44,549 nt of DNA from Actinomycetes bacterium (GCA_014190235.1 BJGC01000001.1:1-44549); one strand, 5' to 3'. Positions 1-7,872 are shown, counted from the first letter of the stretch. The notes: generated by a model not told the origin, from the sequence alone. Numbers and translations are program-made.

Positions 1-233
1 TAACGCAATCCACCGTGAATCAGTTTGGAAGACTTAGAGGATGTGCCTGAGGCAAAATCATCTCGTTCGACAAGTGCAGTGGAGAGGCCGCGCGTGATTG
101 CGTCAAGGGCGACTCCAGAGCCCGTGATGCCGCCACCGATAACGAGCACATCAAAGGTGTCGCTGGCGAGGCGTAGGAGCCCAGTCGCACGATCTAAACG
201 TGCATCTGAAGACCAAGTAGACGAAGTAGCCAT
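1..233 (-). CDS. glpD: Glycerol-3-phosphate dehydrogenase, FAD-dependent (N-terminal part)
   Basis: Only the first 77 codons are inside the window; the gene runs off the left edge. Read on the minus strand from the ATG at 233, the protein has an FAD-binding dinucleotide fold, [13 protein letters not shown], at about residues 35-47. The GlpD-type signatures [19 protein letters not shown] and IHGGLR follow. The family oxidises sn-glycerol-3-phosphate to dihydroxyacetone phosphate and passes electrons to the respiratory chain at the membrane. Glycerol kinase, which makes its substrate, lies about 9 kb away on the same strand, so the two are not in one operon here. It is divergent from the PerR-type regulator, with 129 bases between starts. 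Family assignment is firm; aerobic GlpD versus another close paralogue cannot be settled from the N-terminus. Confidence 0.88.
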   Translation of the reverse strand, partial: MATSSTWSSDARLDRATGLLRLASDTFDVLVIGGGITGSGVALDAITRGLSTALVERDDFASGTSSKSSKLIHGGLR

Positions 234-309
234 GCACTGTGATACTACGAGTCATCGGCGGGGAGATGACATTGTGCCTCTCCTTGGAATGTGACGCAAT
301 TCGCATCAA

Positions 310-323
310 TTGCTAATTAGCAA
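310..323. promoter_or_regulatory. Perfect palindrome, candidate PerR/Fur operator
   Basis: TTGCTAATTAGCAA is a perfect 14-base palindrome in the divergent region between glpD and the PerR-type gene. It lies four bases upstream of the candidate -35 of the regulator. PerR and Fur boxes are AT-rich inverted repeats of similar size, and these regulators are often autoregulated. That this is the operator is inferred from position and symmetry. Confidence 0.55.
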
Positions 324-326
324 AGC

Positions 327-356
327 TTGCAAAGTATGGGATGTGGTGGCTATCTT
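327..356 (+). promoter_or_regulatory. Candidate promoter of the PerR-type gene (leaderless)
   Basis: A -35-like TTGCAA at 327-332 is followed after 18 bases by a -10-like TATCTT at 351-356. The -10 ends exactly six bases before the ATG at 363, so transcription would start at or next to the start codon. There is no convincing Shine-Dalgarno sequence, which fits a leaderless mRNA. Confidence 0.45.
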
Positions 357-362
357 TGAGGC

Positions 363-770
363 ATGCGTTCGCCAGCAGAACTAACTCAAGCATTTCGCCA
401 GACTGGCCTCAAAGTGACGCCACAGCGTCAACTGCTATTTCGGTTGCTGCATGGCAACACCAGTCACCCAAGTGCTGATGTTTTATTTGCTCTTGCATCA
501 GAAGCGATGCCCGGAATCTCGTTGCGCACGGTGTATCAGACGCTGAACGATCTAGCCACGATGGGTGAACTGCAGTCAATTGATTTTGGTACTGGTTCTG
601 CTCGCTTTGACCCAAACGTCACCGATCATCAGCACGCGGTCTGTAATGAATGTGGTGCAGTGCATGACGTCCATGTCTCACGCGCGCCAAAAATGTCAGG
701 CCTTGAAGGTTTCGATATACACGATGCTCACATTGTGTATCGCGGAATCTGCGCAGACTGCGCATCATAA
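363..770 (+). CDS. perR: Fur-family peroxide-responsive regulator, PerR type
   Basis: A 135-residue Fur-family repressor with an N-terminal winged helix (residues about 10-80) and a C-terminal dimerisation and metal domain. The structural zinc cysteines are present as C94xxC97 and C130xxC133. The regulatory metal site matches Bacillus PerR position by position: H35, D83 (in RFD), H89, H91 and D102. The aspartate at the last position is typical of PerR, where Fur usually has glutamate. PerR proteins sense H2O2 by metal-catalysed histidine oxidation. The next gene is a rubrerythrin, a classic peroxide-defence target, 39 bases downstream on the same strand. I infer that it controls itself and that operon through the palindrome at 310-323. 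A Fur or Zur role is less likely but not excluded. Confidence 0.85.
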   Translation: MRSPAELTQAFRQTGLKVTPQRQLLFRLLHGNTSHPSADVLFALASEAMPGISLRTVYQTLNDLATMGELQSIDFGTGSARFDPNVTDHQHAVCNECGAVHDVHVSRAPKMSGLEGFDIHDAHIVYRGICADCAS

Positions 771-809
771 AAGTTCTCTACTAATACCCATAACAAGAAA
801 GGAAACGTC

Positions 810-1226
810 ATGACTGCTCTCAAAGGCACCAAGACACACGAAAACCTCAAGGAGGCATTTGCTGGCGAGAGCCAAGCAAATCGTCGATACTTGTGGTTCG
901 CACAAAAAGCCGACATCGAGGGTTACCCCGATGCAGCAGCACTGTTCCGCTCTGTCGCCGAAGGCGAAACCGGACACGCCCATGGTCACTTGGATTATCT
1001 TGCCGAGGTTGGAGATCCAGCGAGTGGCGAGCCAATTGGCGAAACAGAAGCCAACTTCAAGGCATCAGTTGCTGGCGAGACCTATGAGTACACGCAGATG
1101 TACCCAGGTTTTTCTAAGACTGCTCGCGAAGAAGGTTTTACTGAAATCGCAGATTGGTTTGAGACATTGGCCCGTGCAGAAAAAAGCCATGCTGGCCGTT
1201 TTGCTCAGGGACTCGCTGCCCTCTAA
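810..1226 (+). CDS. rbr: Rubrerythrin-like diiron peroxidase lacking the rubredoxin domain
   Basis: A 138-residue ferritin-like four-helix protein. Diiron-ligand segments are visible: ESQANRRY near residue 20, [10 protein letters not shown] near 52-61, and [11 protein letters not shown] near the C-terminus. Rubrerythrins reduce H2O2 in the cytoplasm. Classical members are about 190 residues and end in a rubredoxin domain with two CxxC pairs; this one stops after the helical domain, like sulerythrin-type proteins, so it needs an external electron donor. The Fe-S protein encoded next is an obvious candidate, by inference. The start ATG has an AGAAAGGAAA ribosome-binding region. The PerR-type gene directly upstream suggests peroxide induction. 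Confidence 0.9.
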   Translation: MTALKGTKTHENLKEAFAGESQANRRYLWFAQKADIEGYPDAAALFRSVAEGETGHAHGHLDYLAEVGDPASGEPIGETEANFKASVAGETYEYTQMYPGFSKTAREEGFTEIADWFETLARAEKSHAGRFAQGLAAL

Positions 1227-1268
1227 ATCATTGGCGTGTCACTACGCCACAGAAATACGCACGGAAAT

Positions 1269-1297
1269 GGGTGGTTGTTGTACAACAGCAGCCACCC
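1269..1297 (+). terminator. Strong intercistronic hairpin (attenuator or processing site)
   Basis: A 13-base-pair stem, including two G-U pairs, closes a 3-base loop between the rubrerythrin stop and the Fe-S gene. The arms begin GGGTGG and end CCACCC. No uninterrupted T-run follows, so full rho-independent termination is uncertain. It could lower expression of the downstream genes or protect the rubrerythrin mRNA end. It overlaps the upstream GTG at 1271, arguing against that codon as the start of the next gene. Confidence 0.55.
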
Positions 1298-1339
1298 AGT
1301 TCCCTGTTGAACTATTTATTAATCCCAGAAAGTTATCCC

Positions 1340-2653
1340 GTGACGATTATCTATGACCCAAAGCATCCGAAATATTTGGATGAGGCCGATACTCGAGAAG
1401 AACTGACACGGGCGTACGACATTTGCCACGGATGTCGCTTGTGTTTTAAATACTGCTCTTCGTTTCCGACACTTTTTAGTTATGTCGATGCACACGAAGA
1501 TCAAGACTCTGGTCGACTAACGCCAGAGCAACAAGATCAAGTCGTCGACGAATGTTTTCAGTGCAAGTTGTGTTACGTGAATTGTCCTTATATCCCGGGT
1601 TTGCACGAATGGGCCTTAGATTTTCCGCGGCTGATGTTGCGCACAGACTCAATGCGCCGCGCCAACGGTCAAGTCTCTTTGCGGAAAAAATTAACGACTG
1701 AGTTCATGGGCCATACAGATGCCTTGGGCAAGGCAGCCACATCAAGCGGACCAATCGCCAATCTGGTCATGGGCGCAGAGCCAGGCTCATTGGTGCGAAA
1801 AGTCATTGAGAAGACTTCAGGTGTCTCATCGGTGCGTCTTTTGCCCCCGTTCGCGCGGATGCGTTTTTCAACATGGTTTAAAAAGAGAGTCGCTCCCGTG
1901 TTGTCAAAAAAACAAGGGTCAGTCGCAATCTTTCCGACCTGTTTGGTGGAATATCAGCAGCCAGGCGTTGGTCAAGACTTGGTCAAGGTGTACGAGCGCA
2001 ACGGCGTGGAATGCTCGTTGGTCGACGGAGCCGGATGTTGTGGTGCGCCGTTTTTGCATAGCGGAGACATGGATGGTTTTACAAAAGTCGCTGCAAAACA
2101 GGTAAAGGCTTTGGCCGATGCAGTGCGCAAAGGGAAAGACATTGTGGTACCACAGCCGACATGCGGATACATCTTGAAAAAAGATTACATCGATTACGTT
2201 GGTGGCCCCGATGCCGAATTAGTGGCTGCACATACATTTGATTCTTCTGAGTATTTGATCAATCTGCACAAAGCAGAGGCCACTGAACTCGACACAAACT
2301 TTGAAGGTGAGATCCCGGCGACGCTCAGTTATCACATTCCGTGTCACTTAAGAGCTCAAAATATTGGTTTGCGCAGTCGTGACTTAATGAAATTAACTGG
2401 CACCAAGATCACTCTGATTGATCAGTGCTCAGGCATTGACGGAATGTGGGGGCTGCGTGCTGAGAACGCGGAGTTTTCTCTGCCCATCGCCAAGAAATTA
2501 GCCGACAAAATCACCGCTGCTGCGAGTGAAGTTGTTGTCGGAGACTGTCATCTAGCGAATACTGCGATTACCGAACAAACGGGGCAAAACCCAATGCATC
2601 CGCTTCAGATGATCGCACGCGCGTACGGAATACCAGAAGAACCACGGAGATAA
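1340..2653 (+). CDS. GlpC/HdrB-like Fe-S protein with CCG (DUF224) domains
   Basis: Counting from GTG 1340 the protein has 437 residues. Two 4Fe-4S motifs come first: C29xxC32xxC35xxxC39 (CHGCRLCFKYC) and C72xxC75xxC78xxxC82 (CFQCKLCYVNC). Two CCG-type cysteine-rich modules follow; the first contains GAGCCGAPF and the second CHLRAQN and CSGIDGMWG. Such proteins pass electrons in heterodisulfide-reductase, GlpC or lactate-oxidation complexes. The frame is open back to GTG 1271, but that codon is inside a strong hairpin and the protein naturally begins VTIIYDPKHPKYL, so 1340 is preferred. Being between rubrerythrin and a DUF3501 gene, it may feed electrons to the diiron protein; that is inference. 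The electron donor and any catalytic role are unknown. Confidence 0.85.
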   Translation: MTIIYDPKHPKYLDEADTREELTRAYDICHGCRLCFKYCSSFPTLFSYVDAHEDQDSGRLTPEQQDQVVDECFQCKLCYVNCPYIPGLHEWALDFPRLMLRTDSMRRANGQVSLRKKLTTEFMGHTDALGKAATSSGPIANLVMGAEPGSLVRKVIEKTSGVSSVRLLPPFARMRFSTWFKKRVAPVLSKKQGSVAIFPTCLVEYQQPGVGQDLVKVYERNGVECSLVDGAGCCGAPFLHSGDMDGFTKVAAKQVKALADAVRKGKDIVVPQPTCGYILKKDYIDYVGGPDAELVAAHTFDSSEYLINLHKAEATELDTNFEGEIPATLSYHIPCHLRAQNIGLRSRDLMKLTGTKITLIDQCSGIDGMWGLRAENAEFSLPIAKKLADKITAAASEVVVGDCHLANTAITEQTGQNPMHPLQMIARAYGIPEEPRR

Positions 2654-2655
2654 CA

Positions 2656-3243
2656 ATGAGCCGCAAACTAATATTAGAAGACATTCAAGATCTGCGTGCA
2701 TATGAGCGCGAACGAGAGTCATTTCGTGCGCACATGATTGCCGTCAAAGAGCGCAGACGAGTAGCGATCGGCACATTAGTGACTGTGATGTTTGAGAATC
2801 GCGACACAATGCGTCTGCAGATTCAAGAAATGTTGCGAGCTGAAAAAGTCATGAGTGATGATGGCGTACTTGAAGAACTCAATGCGTATAACCCGATGGT
2901 TCCAGAACTTGGTCAGTTGTGTGTCACGCTGTTTATCGAACTGACATCTGACGAAGCGGTTCGCGAATGGTTGCCCAAACTTGCAGGTATCGAAAACAGT
3001 GTGCAGATTCGGTTGTCCGATGGCACGATCATTCGCGGAACACTTGATGCTCAGCATGAGGCTGGCTTGACAAGACCTGAGATCACGGCGGCGGTGCATT
3101 ATTTGACCTTTGACTTTGACCCCGCTCAGGTAGAGGTGTTCGCCCGCGGTGATGTCCGTATTGAGATTGCCTTGAGCCAGTACCTAGAAGCAACTCACTT
3201 GTCTCCTGACGTGGTTGCAGAACTGCTCTCGGATTTGCGTTAA
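2656..3243 (+). CDS. DUF3501 family protein
   Basis: A 195-residue protein matching the DUF3501 pattern as I recall it: an N-terminal segment LEDIQDLRAYERERESFR, then FENRDTMRLQIQEMLRAEK, then a later FIELTSDEAVREWLPKL. Its biochemical function is not established. It starts two bases after the stop of the Fe-S gene, so the two are almost certainly translated from one mRNA. DUF3501 genes commonly sit beside rubrerythrin and HdrB-like Fe-S genes, which suggests a joint oxidative-stress or iron role. No signal peptide, membrane segment or cysteine cluster is visible. Confidence 0.85.
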   Translation: MSRKLILEDIQDLRAYERERESFRAHMIAVKERRRVAIGTLVTVMFENRDTMRLQIQEMLRAEKVMSDDGVLEELNAYNPMVPELGQLCVTLFIELTSDEAVREWLPKLAGIENSVQIRLSDGTIIRGTLDAQHEAGLTRPEITAAVHYLTFDFDPAQVEVFARGDVRIEIALSQYLEATHLSPDVVAELLSDLR

Positions 3244-3257
3244 GACTCTCCCACTAG

Positions 3258-3279
3258 CCCCTCTGGTAGCGACCAGGGG
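3258..3279 (+). terminator. Possible terminator hairpin after the DUF3501 gene
   Basis: CCCC and TGGT (3258-3267, with a two-base bulge) pair with ACCA and GGGG (3272-3279) around an AGCG loop. It lies 15 bases after the stop codon, where a terminator would be expected, but no T-run follows, so the call is tentative. Confidence 0.35.
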
Positions 3280-3371
3280 ATGGGCAAGGACTGGGACTTG
3301 CCAAGTGTGACAAGTGGCACCTAGAGTCGGTGTAGCGGGCGCATAAGGCCCCAACATCAATCGGGGGAACG

Positions 3372-3626
3372 ATGTCGCAATCTGAAATGGCATGGAGAGC
3401 ACGGGGGGCATGCAATGGTCTTGATGCCTCGATTTTTTATCCAAACGACGACGACGATCCCCTTGAAGCCAATGCTGACGAAGCACGAGCCGTCTGTGCG
3501 GGATGTTACGTGCGAGTGGCCTGTCTCGAGTATGCGCTTGCTAGCCACGAGCGTGACGGGGTGTGGGGTGGTGCAACAGAGCGCGAACGTCGCAAAATTA
3601 TTCGTCAAAGGCGACGCTCGGCGTAG
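3372..3626 (+). CDS. WhiB-family Fe-S transcription factor
   Basis: An 84-residue protein with the complete WhiB signature: C14, then C42xxC45xxxxxC51 to hold a 4Fe-4S cluster, the GVWGG turn at 63-67, and a basic C-terminal tail RERRKIIRQRRR for DNA contact. WhiB proteins are Actinobacteria-specific partners of the principal sigma factor that respond to redox or NO. A purine-rich GGGGGAA ribosome-binding site lies just before the ATG. It is monocistronic or read with trpD, which begins 12 bases after its stop. The particular WhiB subgroup (WhiB1, WhiB2 or other) cannot be assigned with confidence. Confidence 0.95.
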   Translation: MSQSEMAWRARGACNGLDASIFYPNDDDDPLEANADEARAVCAGCYVRVACLEYALASHERDGVWGGATERERRKIIRQRRRSA

Positions 3627-3631
3627 ATACT
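3602..3631 (+). promoter_or_regulatory. Candidate leaderless promoter of trpD
   Basis: A -10-like GATACT at 3626-3631 ends six bases before the trpD ATG (3638), with a weak -35-like TCGTCA at 3602-3607. It overlaps the end of whiB. The spacing repeats what is seen at the PerR-type gene and bpa. Confidence 0.35.
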
Positions 3632-3637
3632 TAATAC

Positions 3638-4711
3638 ATGACAACTGACTCCGAGTTTCTCGGATGGCCCACAGTGCTTTCTCTGCTTCTTGGTGGACAG
3701 GACCTGTCGGCAGATGTTGCGGCTTCGGCAGTGTCTGAAATTCTTCGCGGAGACGCGACGAGTTCGCAGATCACAGCGTTCATCATTGCTTTGCGCGCCA
3801 AGGGTGAAACAGAGGCAGAACTCACAGGAATGTTAGGCGCGGTGCGCGCTGCGGGTGTCGCTGTGACACTTCCTAAAAACATTGCGAGCCAAGCGATTGA
3901 CATCGTCGGAACAGGTGGAGATAAGAGCAACTCGGTGAATGTGTCAACGATGGCTGCTTTTGTTGTAGCAGGCGCTGGCGTGCCGGTGTGTAAACACGGA
4001 AACCGCGCGTCAAGTTCGAAGTGTGGATCAGCCGATGTACTTGAAGCCCTCGGAGTTGCAATCGATCTAGATGCAGCAGATGTTGCATCGTGTCTGGCAA
4101 CGACCGGAATGGGCTTTTGTTTAGCAACACGTTTTCATCCGTCCTTTCGTCACGCTGGTCCGTCACGCCGAGAAATTGGGGTTCCGACTGCATTTAATCT
4201 CTTAGGGCCAATGGCTAATCCTGCACCGATTGCCAACATGTTGGTTGGAGTTGCACAACCATCAATGATGCACAAGATGGCGCATGTTCTTGCATCGCGA
4301 GGTGTCACGAGTGCCTGGGTTGTGCATGGACACGGCGGCCTTGATGAACTTGCGCTGAGTGGCGCAAATACAGTGGTGCAGTTGCGCAATGGTGATGTCT
4401 CTGAATTCATCGTCGACGCCGCTGATGTAGGTTTCGGGCGGGCGAACCAAGCCGATATCGAGGGCGGTGACGCCAAAGTGAATGCACTCGCTGTTACTGC
4501 AGCCTTGAGTTCTCAAGCAGGACCAGTGCGCGACATCGTGGTGCTCAATGCAGCCGCTGCGCTCGTGATTGCAGGTGCCTGTGCAGATCTTGAAACTGGG
4601 AAGTCCTTGGCTGAGCAGTCCATTGACAGCGGGGCAGCAGCAGGCGTCTTGGAATCATTGGTGCGACATAGCCAAGAATTGGCAGCACACGCCACCTCAA
4701 AAGGCGCATAA
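3638..4711 (+). CDS. trpD: Anthranilate phosphoribosyltransferase
   Basis: A 357-residue enzyme of tryptophan biosynthesis that joins anthranilate to PRPP. The PRPP/Mg-binding segments are intact: GTGGDKSNSVNVST at 91-104 and KHGNRASSSKCGSAD at 119-133. The length is normal for the family. No other trp gene is nearby, so tryptophan genes are scattered here. A similar neighbourhood of trpD close to a pimB' gene occurs in mycobacteria. There is no visible trp leader or attenuator upstream. Confidence 0.96.
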   Translation: MTTDSEFLGWPTVLSLLLGGQDLSADVAASAVSEILRGDATSSQITAFIIALRAKGETEAELTGMLGAVRAAGVAVTLPKNIASQAIDIVGTGGDKSNSVNVSTMAAFVVAGAGVPVCKHGNRASSSKCGSADVLEALGVAIDLDAADVASCLATTGMGFCLATRFHPSFRHAGPSRREIGVPTAFNLLGPMANPAPIANMLVGVAQPSMMHKMAHVLASRGVTSAWVVHGHGGLDELALSGANTVVQLRNGDVSEFIVDAADVGFGRANQADIEGGDAKVNALAVTAALSSQAGPVRDIVVLNAAAALVIAGACADLETGKSLAEQSIDSGAAAGVLESLVRHSQELAAHATSKGA

Positions 4712-4759
4712 GTCGCTCGCGTCGTCAAACCTGTCACACCCCTTTGTCACCGTGGCTCT

Positions 4760-5074
4760 ATGAGCAACGCAGTCCCCACGCCACATCAAAACATCGTCAG
4801 TATTTCTGGTCCACCCCGACCTCTTGATCCAGGAGTTCTCATCATTAGTTGTGACACCTGCGTGATGGCCGCCACTGAGGCCTGTTCGGACTGCATGATG
4901 AACGTTTTGTGCGATACAGAGCATTCTGGAGCAGTTGTTCTTGATATCGCTGAATTCCGCGCCGTGCGTTTGCTGGCAAAAGCCGGTTTAGTGCCTACGC
5001 TTCGTCATCATGCCAACGGTTCCGATCACGACACAGTCTTCCTCGCCACCCAAGGTGAGGCGACGTCGGCGTAA
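4760..5074 (+). CDS. Small conserved-looking CxxC protein of unknown function
   Basis: A 104-residue protein with a compact cysteine cluster, C31xxC34, C42xxC45 and C51, likely to bind zinc or an Fe-S cluster. A helical segment with AVVLDIAEFRAVRLLAKAGLVPTLRH follows. I recognise this type as recurring in actinobacteria but know no function. It starts 48 bases after trpD, and its 3' end overlaps the annotated 5' end of queG, which suggests coupled translation. There is no signal peptide or membrane segment. Confidence 0.7.
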   Translation: MSNAVPTPHQNIVSISGPPRPLDPGVLIISCDTCVMAATEACSDCMMNVLCDTEHSGAVVLDIAEFRAVRLLAKAGLVPTLRHHANGSDHDTVFLATQGEATSA

Positions 5075-6203
5075 CGAGCCATTGCGAGGCGGACCAGAGT
5101 ATTGGCAAGAGCTGCAGCATCTTGCGCTATCAACTGGTCTTCAAGCTGTCGGAGTCGCACCTGTTAGTGAGATGTTGCACACGCGGGAGCAGTTGCGCCA
5201 TCGAATAGAGCAAAAACTTGTGAACGGAATGCAATTCACGTTTCGCAATCCTGAGCGCAGCACAACACCCAGCAACATTGTTCATGGTGCTCAGTCCATG
5301 ATTGTCGCCGCTTTGTCGTACGCGGCGCTCGAAAGTGATGACACTATTGACGCAGTTGATTACCCGGCTCGGGTTGCGCGATACGCCTGGGCCGACTATC
5401 AACAAGTCCTCAAGGACAAATTGACCGTCATCAGTAATCAGTTGCGACATGATGGTCATGCAGCAGTTGTGTTTGCTGATGACAATGCGCTCGTTGACAG
5501 AGAAGCCGCGAAGCGCGCAGGTCTTGGTTGGTATGGAAAGAACGCCAATATTTTAGTTGAAGGCTCTGGAAGTTTTTTTGTACTTGGAAGTGTCGTCACC
5601 ACTGCGAATCTGCCATTTGCAATAGAATCAACTGCAAGTTGCGGAACTTGTGTTCGTTGTCTTCCTGCATGTCCTACAGGGGCGATCGTCGAACCGGGAG
5701 TGGTAGACGCCAATAAATGTTTATCGTGGCTACTGCAAAAACCTGGGGTGTTTGATCGTCAGTACCGCATTGCACTGCAGGATCGTATTTATGGTTGCGA
5801 TGATTGTCAAACAGTGTGTCCACCAACGCTACGAAAATCAGTACCTGTCAAAATCACGGGCGCTGCACTTCGACATATTGATGCACTCTGGATACTCGAC
5901 GCTAGCGATGAAGAACTTATGAAACGCTGCGACCCGTGGTACGTGCATCAACGCAATCCACTGTGGCTGAGGCGCAACGCGCTCGTGATTTTGGGAAACA
6001 TCGCTCGCCCCAGTGACGAGCGAGTGGTGAGTGCGCTACGCGCCAATATTGGTTCCCACGACTCGATCTTGCGGGCGCATGCTATTTGGGCAGCGGCCAG
6101 ACTTGGACTCACAAATCTCTTTGCTCATCTTGAAAACACAATTCAAGATGGCATGGTGCGCGATGAACTTGAAAATCTGCCAACCTTGCGGGGCGACCTA
6201 TGA
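5010..6203 (+). CDS. queG: Epoxyqueuosine reductase
   Basis: A 397-residue cobalamin-dependent, double-cluster Fe-S enzyme that makes the last step of queuosine in tRNA anticodons. The two 4Fe-4S motifs are CGTCVRCLPACPTGA and CDDCQTVCP, after the QueG-type segment AKRAGLGWYGKNANILV. The C-terminal 100 residues look like the HEAT-type tail of longer QueG proteins. The ATG at 5010 makes a 65-base overlap with the preceding gene; the in-frame GTG at 5055 would reduce it to 20 bases and may be the true start. The stop overlaps the next start in ATGA. No other queuosine gene is in the window, so the rest of the pathway or salvage must be elsewhere. Confidence 0.93.
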   Translation: MPTVPITTQSSSPPKVRRRRRNEPLRGGPEYWQELQHLALSTGLQAVGVAPVSEMLHTREQLRHRIEQKLVNGMQFTFRNPERSTTPSNIVHGAQSMIVAALSYAALESDDTIDAVDYPARVARYAWADYQQVLKDKLTVISNQLRHDGHAAVVFADDNALVDREAAKRAGLGWYGKNANILVEGSGSFFVLGSVVTTANLPFAIESTASCGTCVRCLPACPTGAIVEPGVVDANKCLSWLLQKPGVFDRQYRIALQDRIYGCDDCQTVCPPTLRKSVPVKITGAALRHIDALWILDASDEELMKRCDPWYVHQRNPLWLRRNALVILGNIARPSDERVVSALRANIGSHDSILRAHAIWAAARLGLTNLFAHLENTIQDGMVRDELENLPTLRGDL

Positions 6204-7321
6204 AGCATTTGTTGGTAACGAATGATTTTCCTCCAAAGATTGGAGGTATTCAGTCCTTGTTGTGGGAGTGGTGGCGCCGACTTCCGCCTGATTCTTTTGC
6301 TGTGCTCACGAGTCCCCACGATGGCGCCGCTGAATTTGATGCAGCACAACCGTTTGAGATTCGGCGTACTCGGGAACCAGTTTTGTTGCCTCACCCATGG
6401 ATGGTGCGTCAGATCAATGCGTTTGCTCGCGAATGTGGCGCCGACTTTGTTGTTCTTGATCCGGCGCTCCCGTTAGGACTAATCGGACCAGCGCTCGAAC
6501 TTCCGTATTGGTTAATCCTGCACGGAGCGGAAGTAACAGTTCCAGGTCGATTGCCAGTATCGAAACACGTCCTGGGTCGCGTATTGCGCGGAGCGACACA
6601 CATCATTGCGGCTGGTGGTTATCCAGCAGCAGAAGGCGAGCATGCTGCCGGAAAAAAACTACCGATGACAATCATTGCGCCGGGTGTTGATGTCGATCGT
6701 TTTGTGCCACTCACAGCACAAGAGCGCACAACAGCACGAGCACATTTCGGCCTTGACGACAATGCCGAAGTTGTGTTGGGAGTGAGCAGACTGGTGCCAC
6801 GTAAGGGCTTTGATGTAGTAATTCGCGCTGTTGCGATGCTCGCACGTGATCGACCAAATCTGGTTGCGGTCATCGGCAGCACAGGGCGAGACCTCAAGAG
6901 ACTCAAAAATCTTGCGCATGAACTGCAAGCACCAGTGGAATTTCTGGGACGAGTGAGTGATGCAGATCTCCCAAAACTCTTTGGATGTGCAGACGTGTTT
7001 ACGATGATGTGTCGCAATCGGTGGGCTGGGTTAGAGCAAGAAGGGTTTGGCATCGTGTTTCTTGAAGCTGCAGCATGTGGAGTGGCTCAGATTGCCGGAA
7101 ACAGCGGCGGTGCAGCAGAAGCAGTGCAGCATGGTGTCACCGGACACGTGATTGATGATCCACAAAACGTTGATGCACTGGTCAGTTCGTTGGTGGCGCT
7201 GCTGTCGAATGATTCGTTGCGTGCGCAGATGGCTGTTGCATCACGCCAAAGAGCTGTCGAGATGTTTAGTTATGATGTTTTGTCCAAACAATTAGCAGTG
7301 GCCCTGCACGCACTGACATGA
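6200..7321 (+). CDS. pimB: GT4-family mannosyltransferase, PimB'-like
   Basis: A 373-residue retaining GT-B glycosyltransferase. The N-terminal nucleotide-independent domain begins LLVTNDFPPKIGGIQS, the hallmark of the PimB' group. The donor-binding half carries GVSRLVPRKGFD and EGFGIVFLEAAACG with the conserved glutamate pair. PimB' adds the second mannose of phosphatidylinositol mannosides from GDP-mannose at the inner face of the membrane. The downstream membrane protein, SRPBCC protein and ROK kinase overlap or nearly abut it, as in other actinobacteria. Specificity for PIM rather than another glycolipid is inferred. It overlaps queG by four bases. Confidence 0.85.
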   Translation: MKHLLVTNDFPPKIGGIQSLLWEWWRRLPPDSFAVLTSPHDGAAEFDAAQPFEIRRTREPVLLPHPWMVRQINAFARECGADFVVLDPALPLGLIGPALELPYWLILHGAEVTVPGRLPVSKHVLGRVLRGATHIIAAGGYPAAEGEHAAGKKLPMTIIAPGVDVDRFVPLTAQERTTARAHFGLDDNAEVVLGVSRLVPRKGFDVVIRAVAMLARDRPNLVAVIGSTGRDLKRLKNLAHELQAPVEFLGRVSDADLPKLFGCADVFTMMCRNRWAGLEQEGFGIVFLEAAACGVAQIAGNSGGAAEAVQHGVTGHVIDDPQNVDALVSSLVALLSNDSLRAQMAVASRQRAVEMFSYDVLSKQLAVALHALT

Positions 7322-7872
7322 TGTTAGAAATGTCAAACGATGTACAAAATCCTGGTGCTGTGATTCTGCGAATCAACGTGTTCATGACAAGTGTTTTTGC
7401 CGTGGCATCTATTCTGTCTGCCGTCTTGTTTCGCCAGCCCTGGAAGGGGATTGCCGTCGTGGTGTCGTTAGTATGTTTTTCTGTAGGCGTTGTAGTTTTT
7501 TTGTGGGGATACTGGAACGCAGTGCAGCGCAGTCGCACGGACAATATTGGAGTCGGCGAAATGTATTTCTTGCTCAATGGCATCGCACCGCGTGGGATGA
7601 GTTACTCAATGAACGGGTGCCTTGGCGCACAATGCGTTGTTGCATTGGCCGCGGCATTGGCCCGGGGCACAACAGATGGACGAGCAGGCAGCACATTGGC
7701 CTTTGGCATCTTGGCACCGATGCTTGGGCTTGGGCTCAATGGTCTATGGGCGGCTTTTCATGGCAGTTTTGGACTACGAGGAGATGGCCAGGAGTCGCCA
7801 GTCTCTGACGAAAATCAGCAAGGGTCATCCACGGGAGGGTCTCAGACGAGGCAAGATAAAGACCATGACTGA
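7318..7872 (+). CDS. Membrane protein of unknown function, about four TM segments
   Basis: A 184-residue protein with hydrophobic segments at about residues 16-40, 43-66, 101-117 and 124-147, then a hydrophilic, Ser/Gln-rich cytoplasmic tail ending QTRQDKDHD. I do not recognise a named family. It begins inside the stop of the PimB'-like gene (ATGA overlap) and its end overlaps the next gene by eight bases, so it is translationally coupled to both. A role in envelope lipid or glycan metabolism is possible from context only. Confidence 0.75.
   Translation: MMLEMSNDVQNPGAVILRINVFMTSVFAVASILSAVLFRQPWKGIAVVVSLVCFSVGVVVFLWGYWNAVQRSRTDNIGVGEMYFLLNGIAPRGMSYSMNGCLGAQCVVALAAALARGTTDGRAGSTLAFGILAPMLGLGLNGLWAAFHGSFGLRGDGQESPVSDENQQGSSTGGSQTRQDKDHD

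Noticed and set aside
25-294. Plus-strand frame at the left edge
   Set aside because: The minus strand encodes the unmistakable GlpD N-terminus here.
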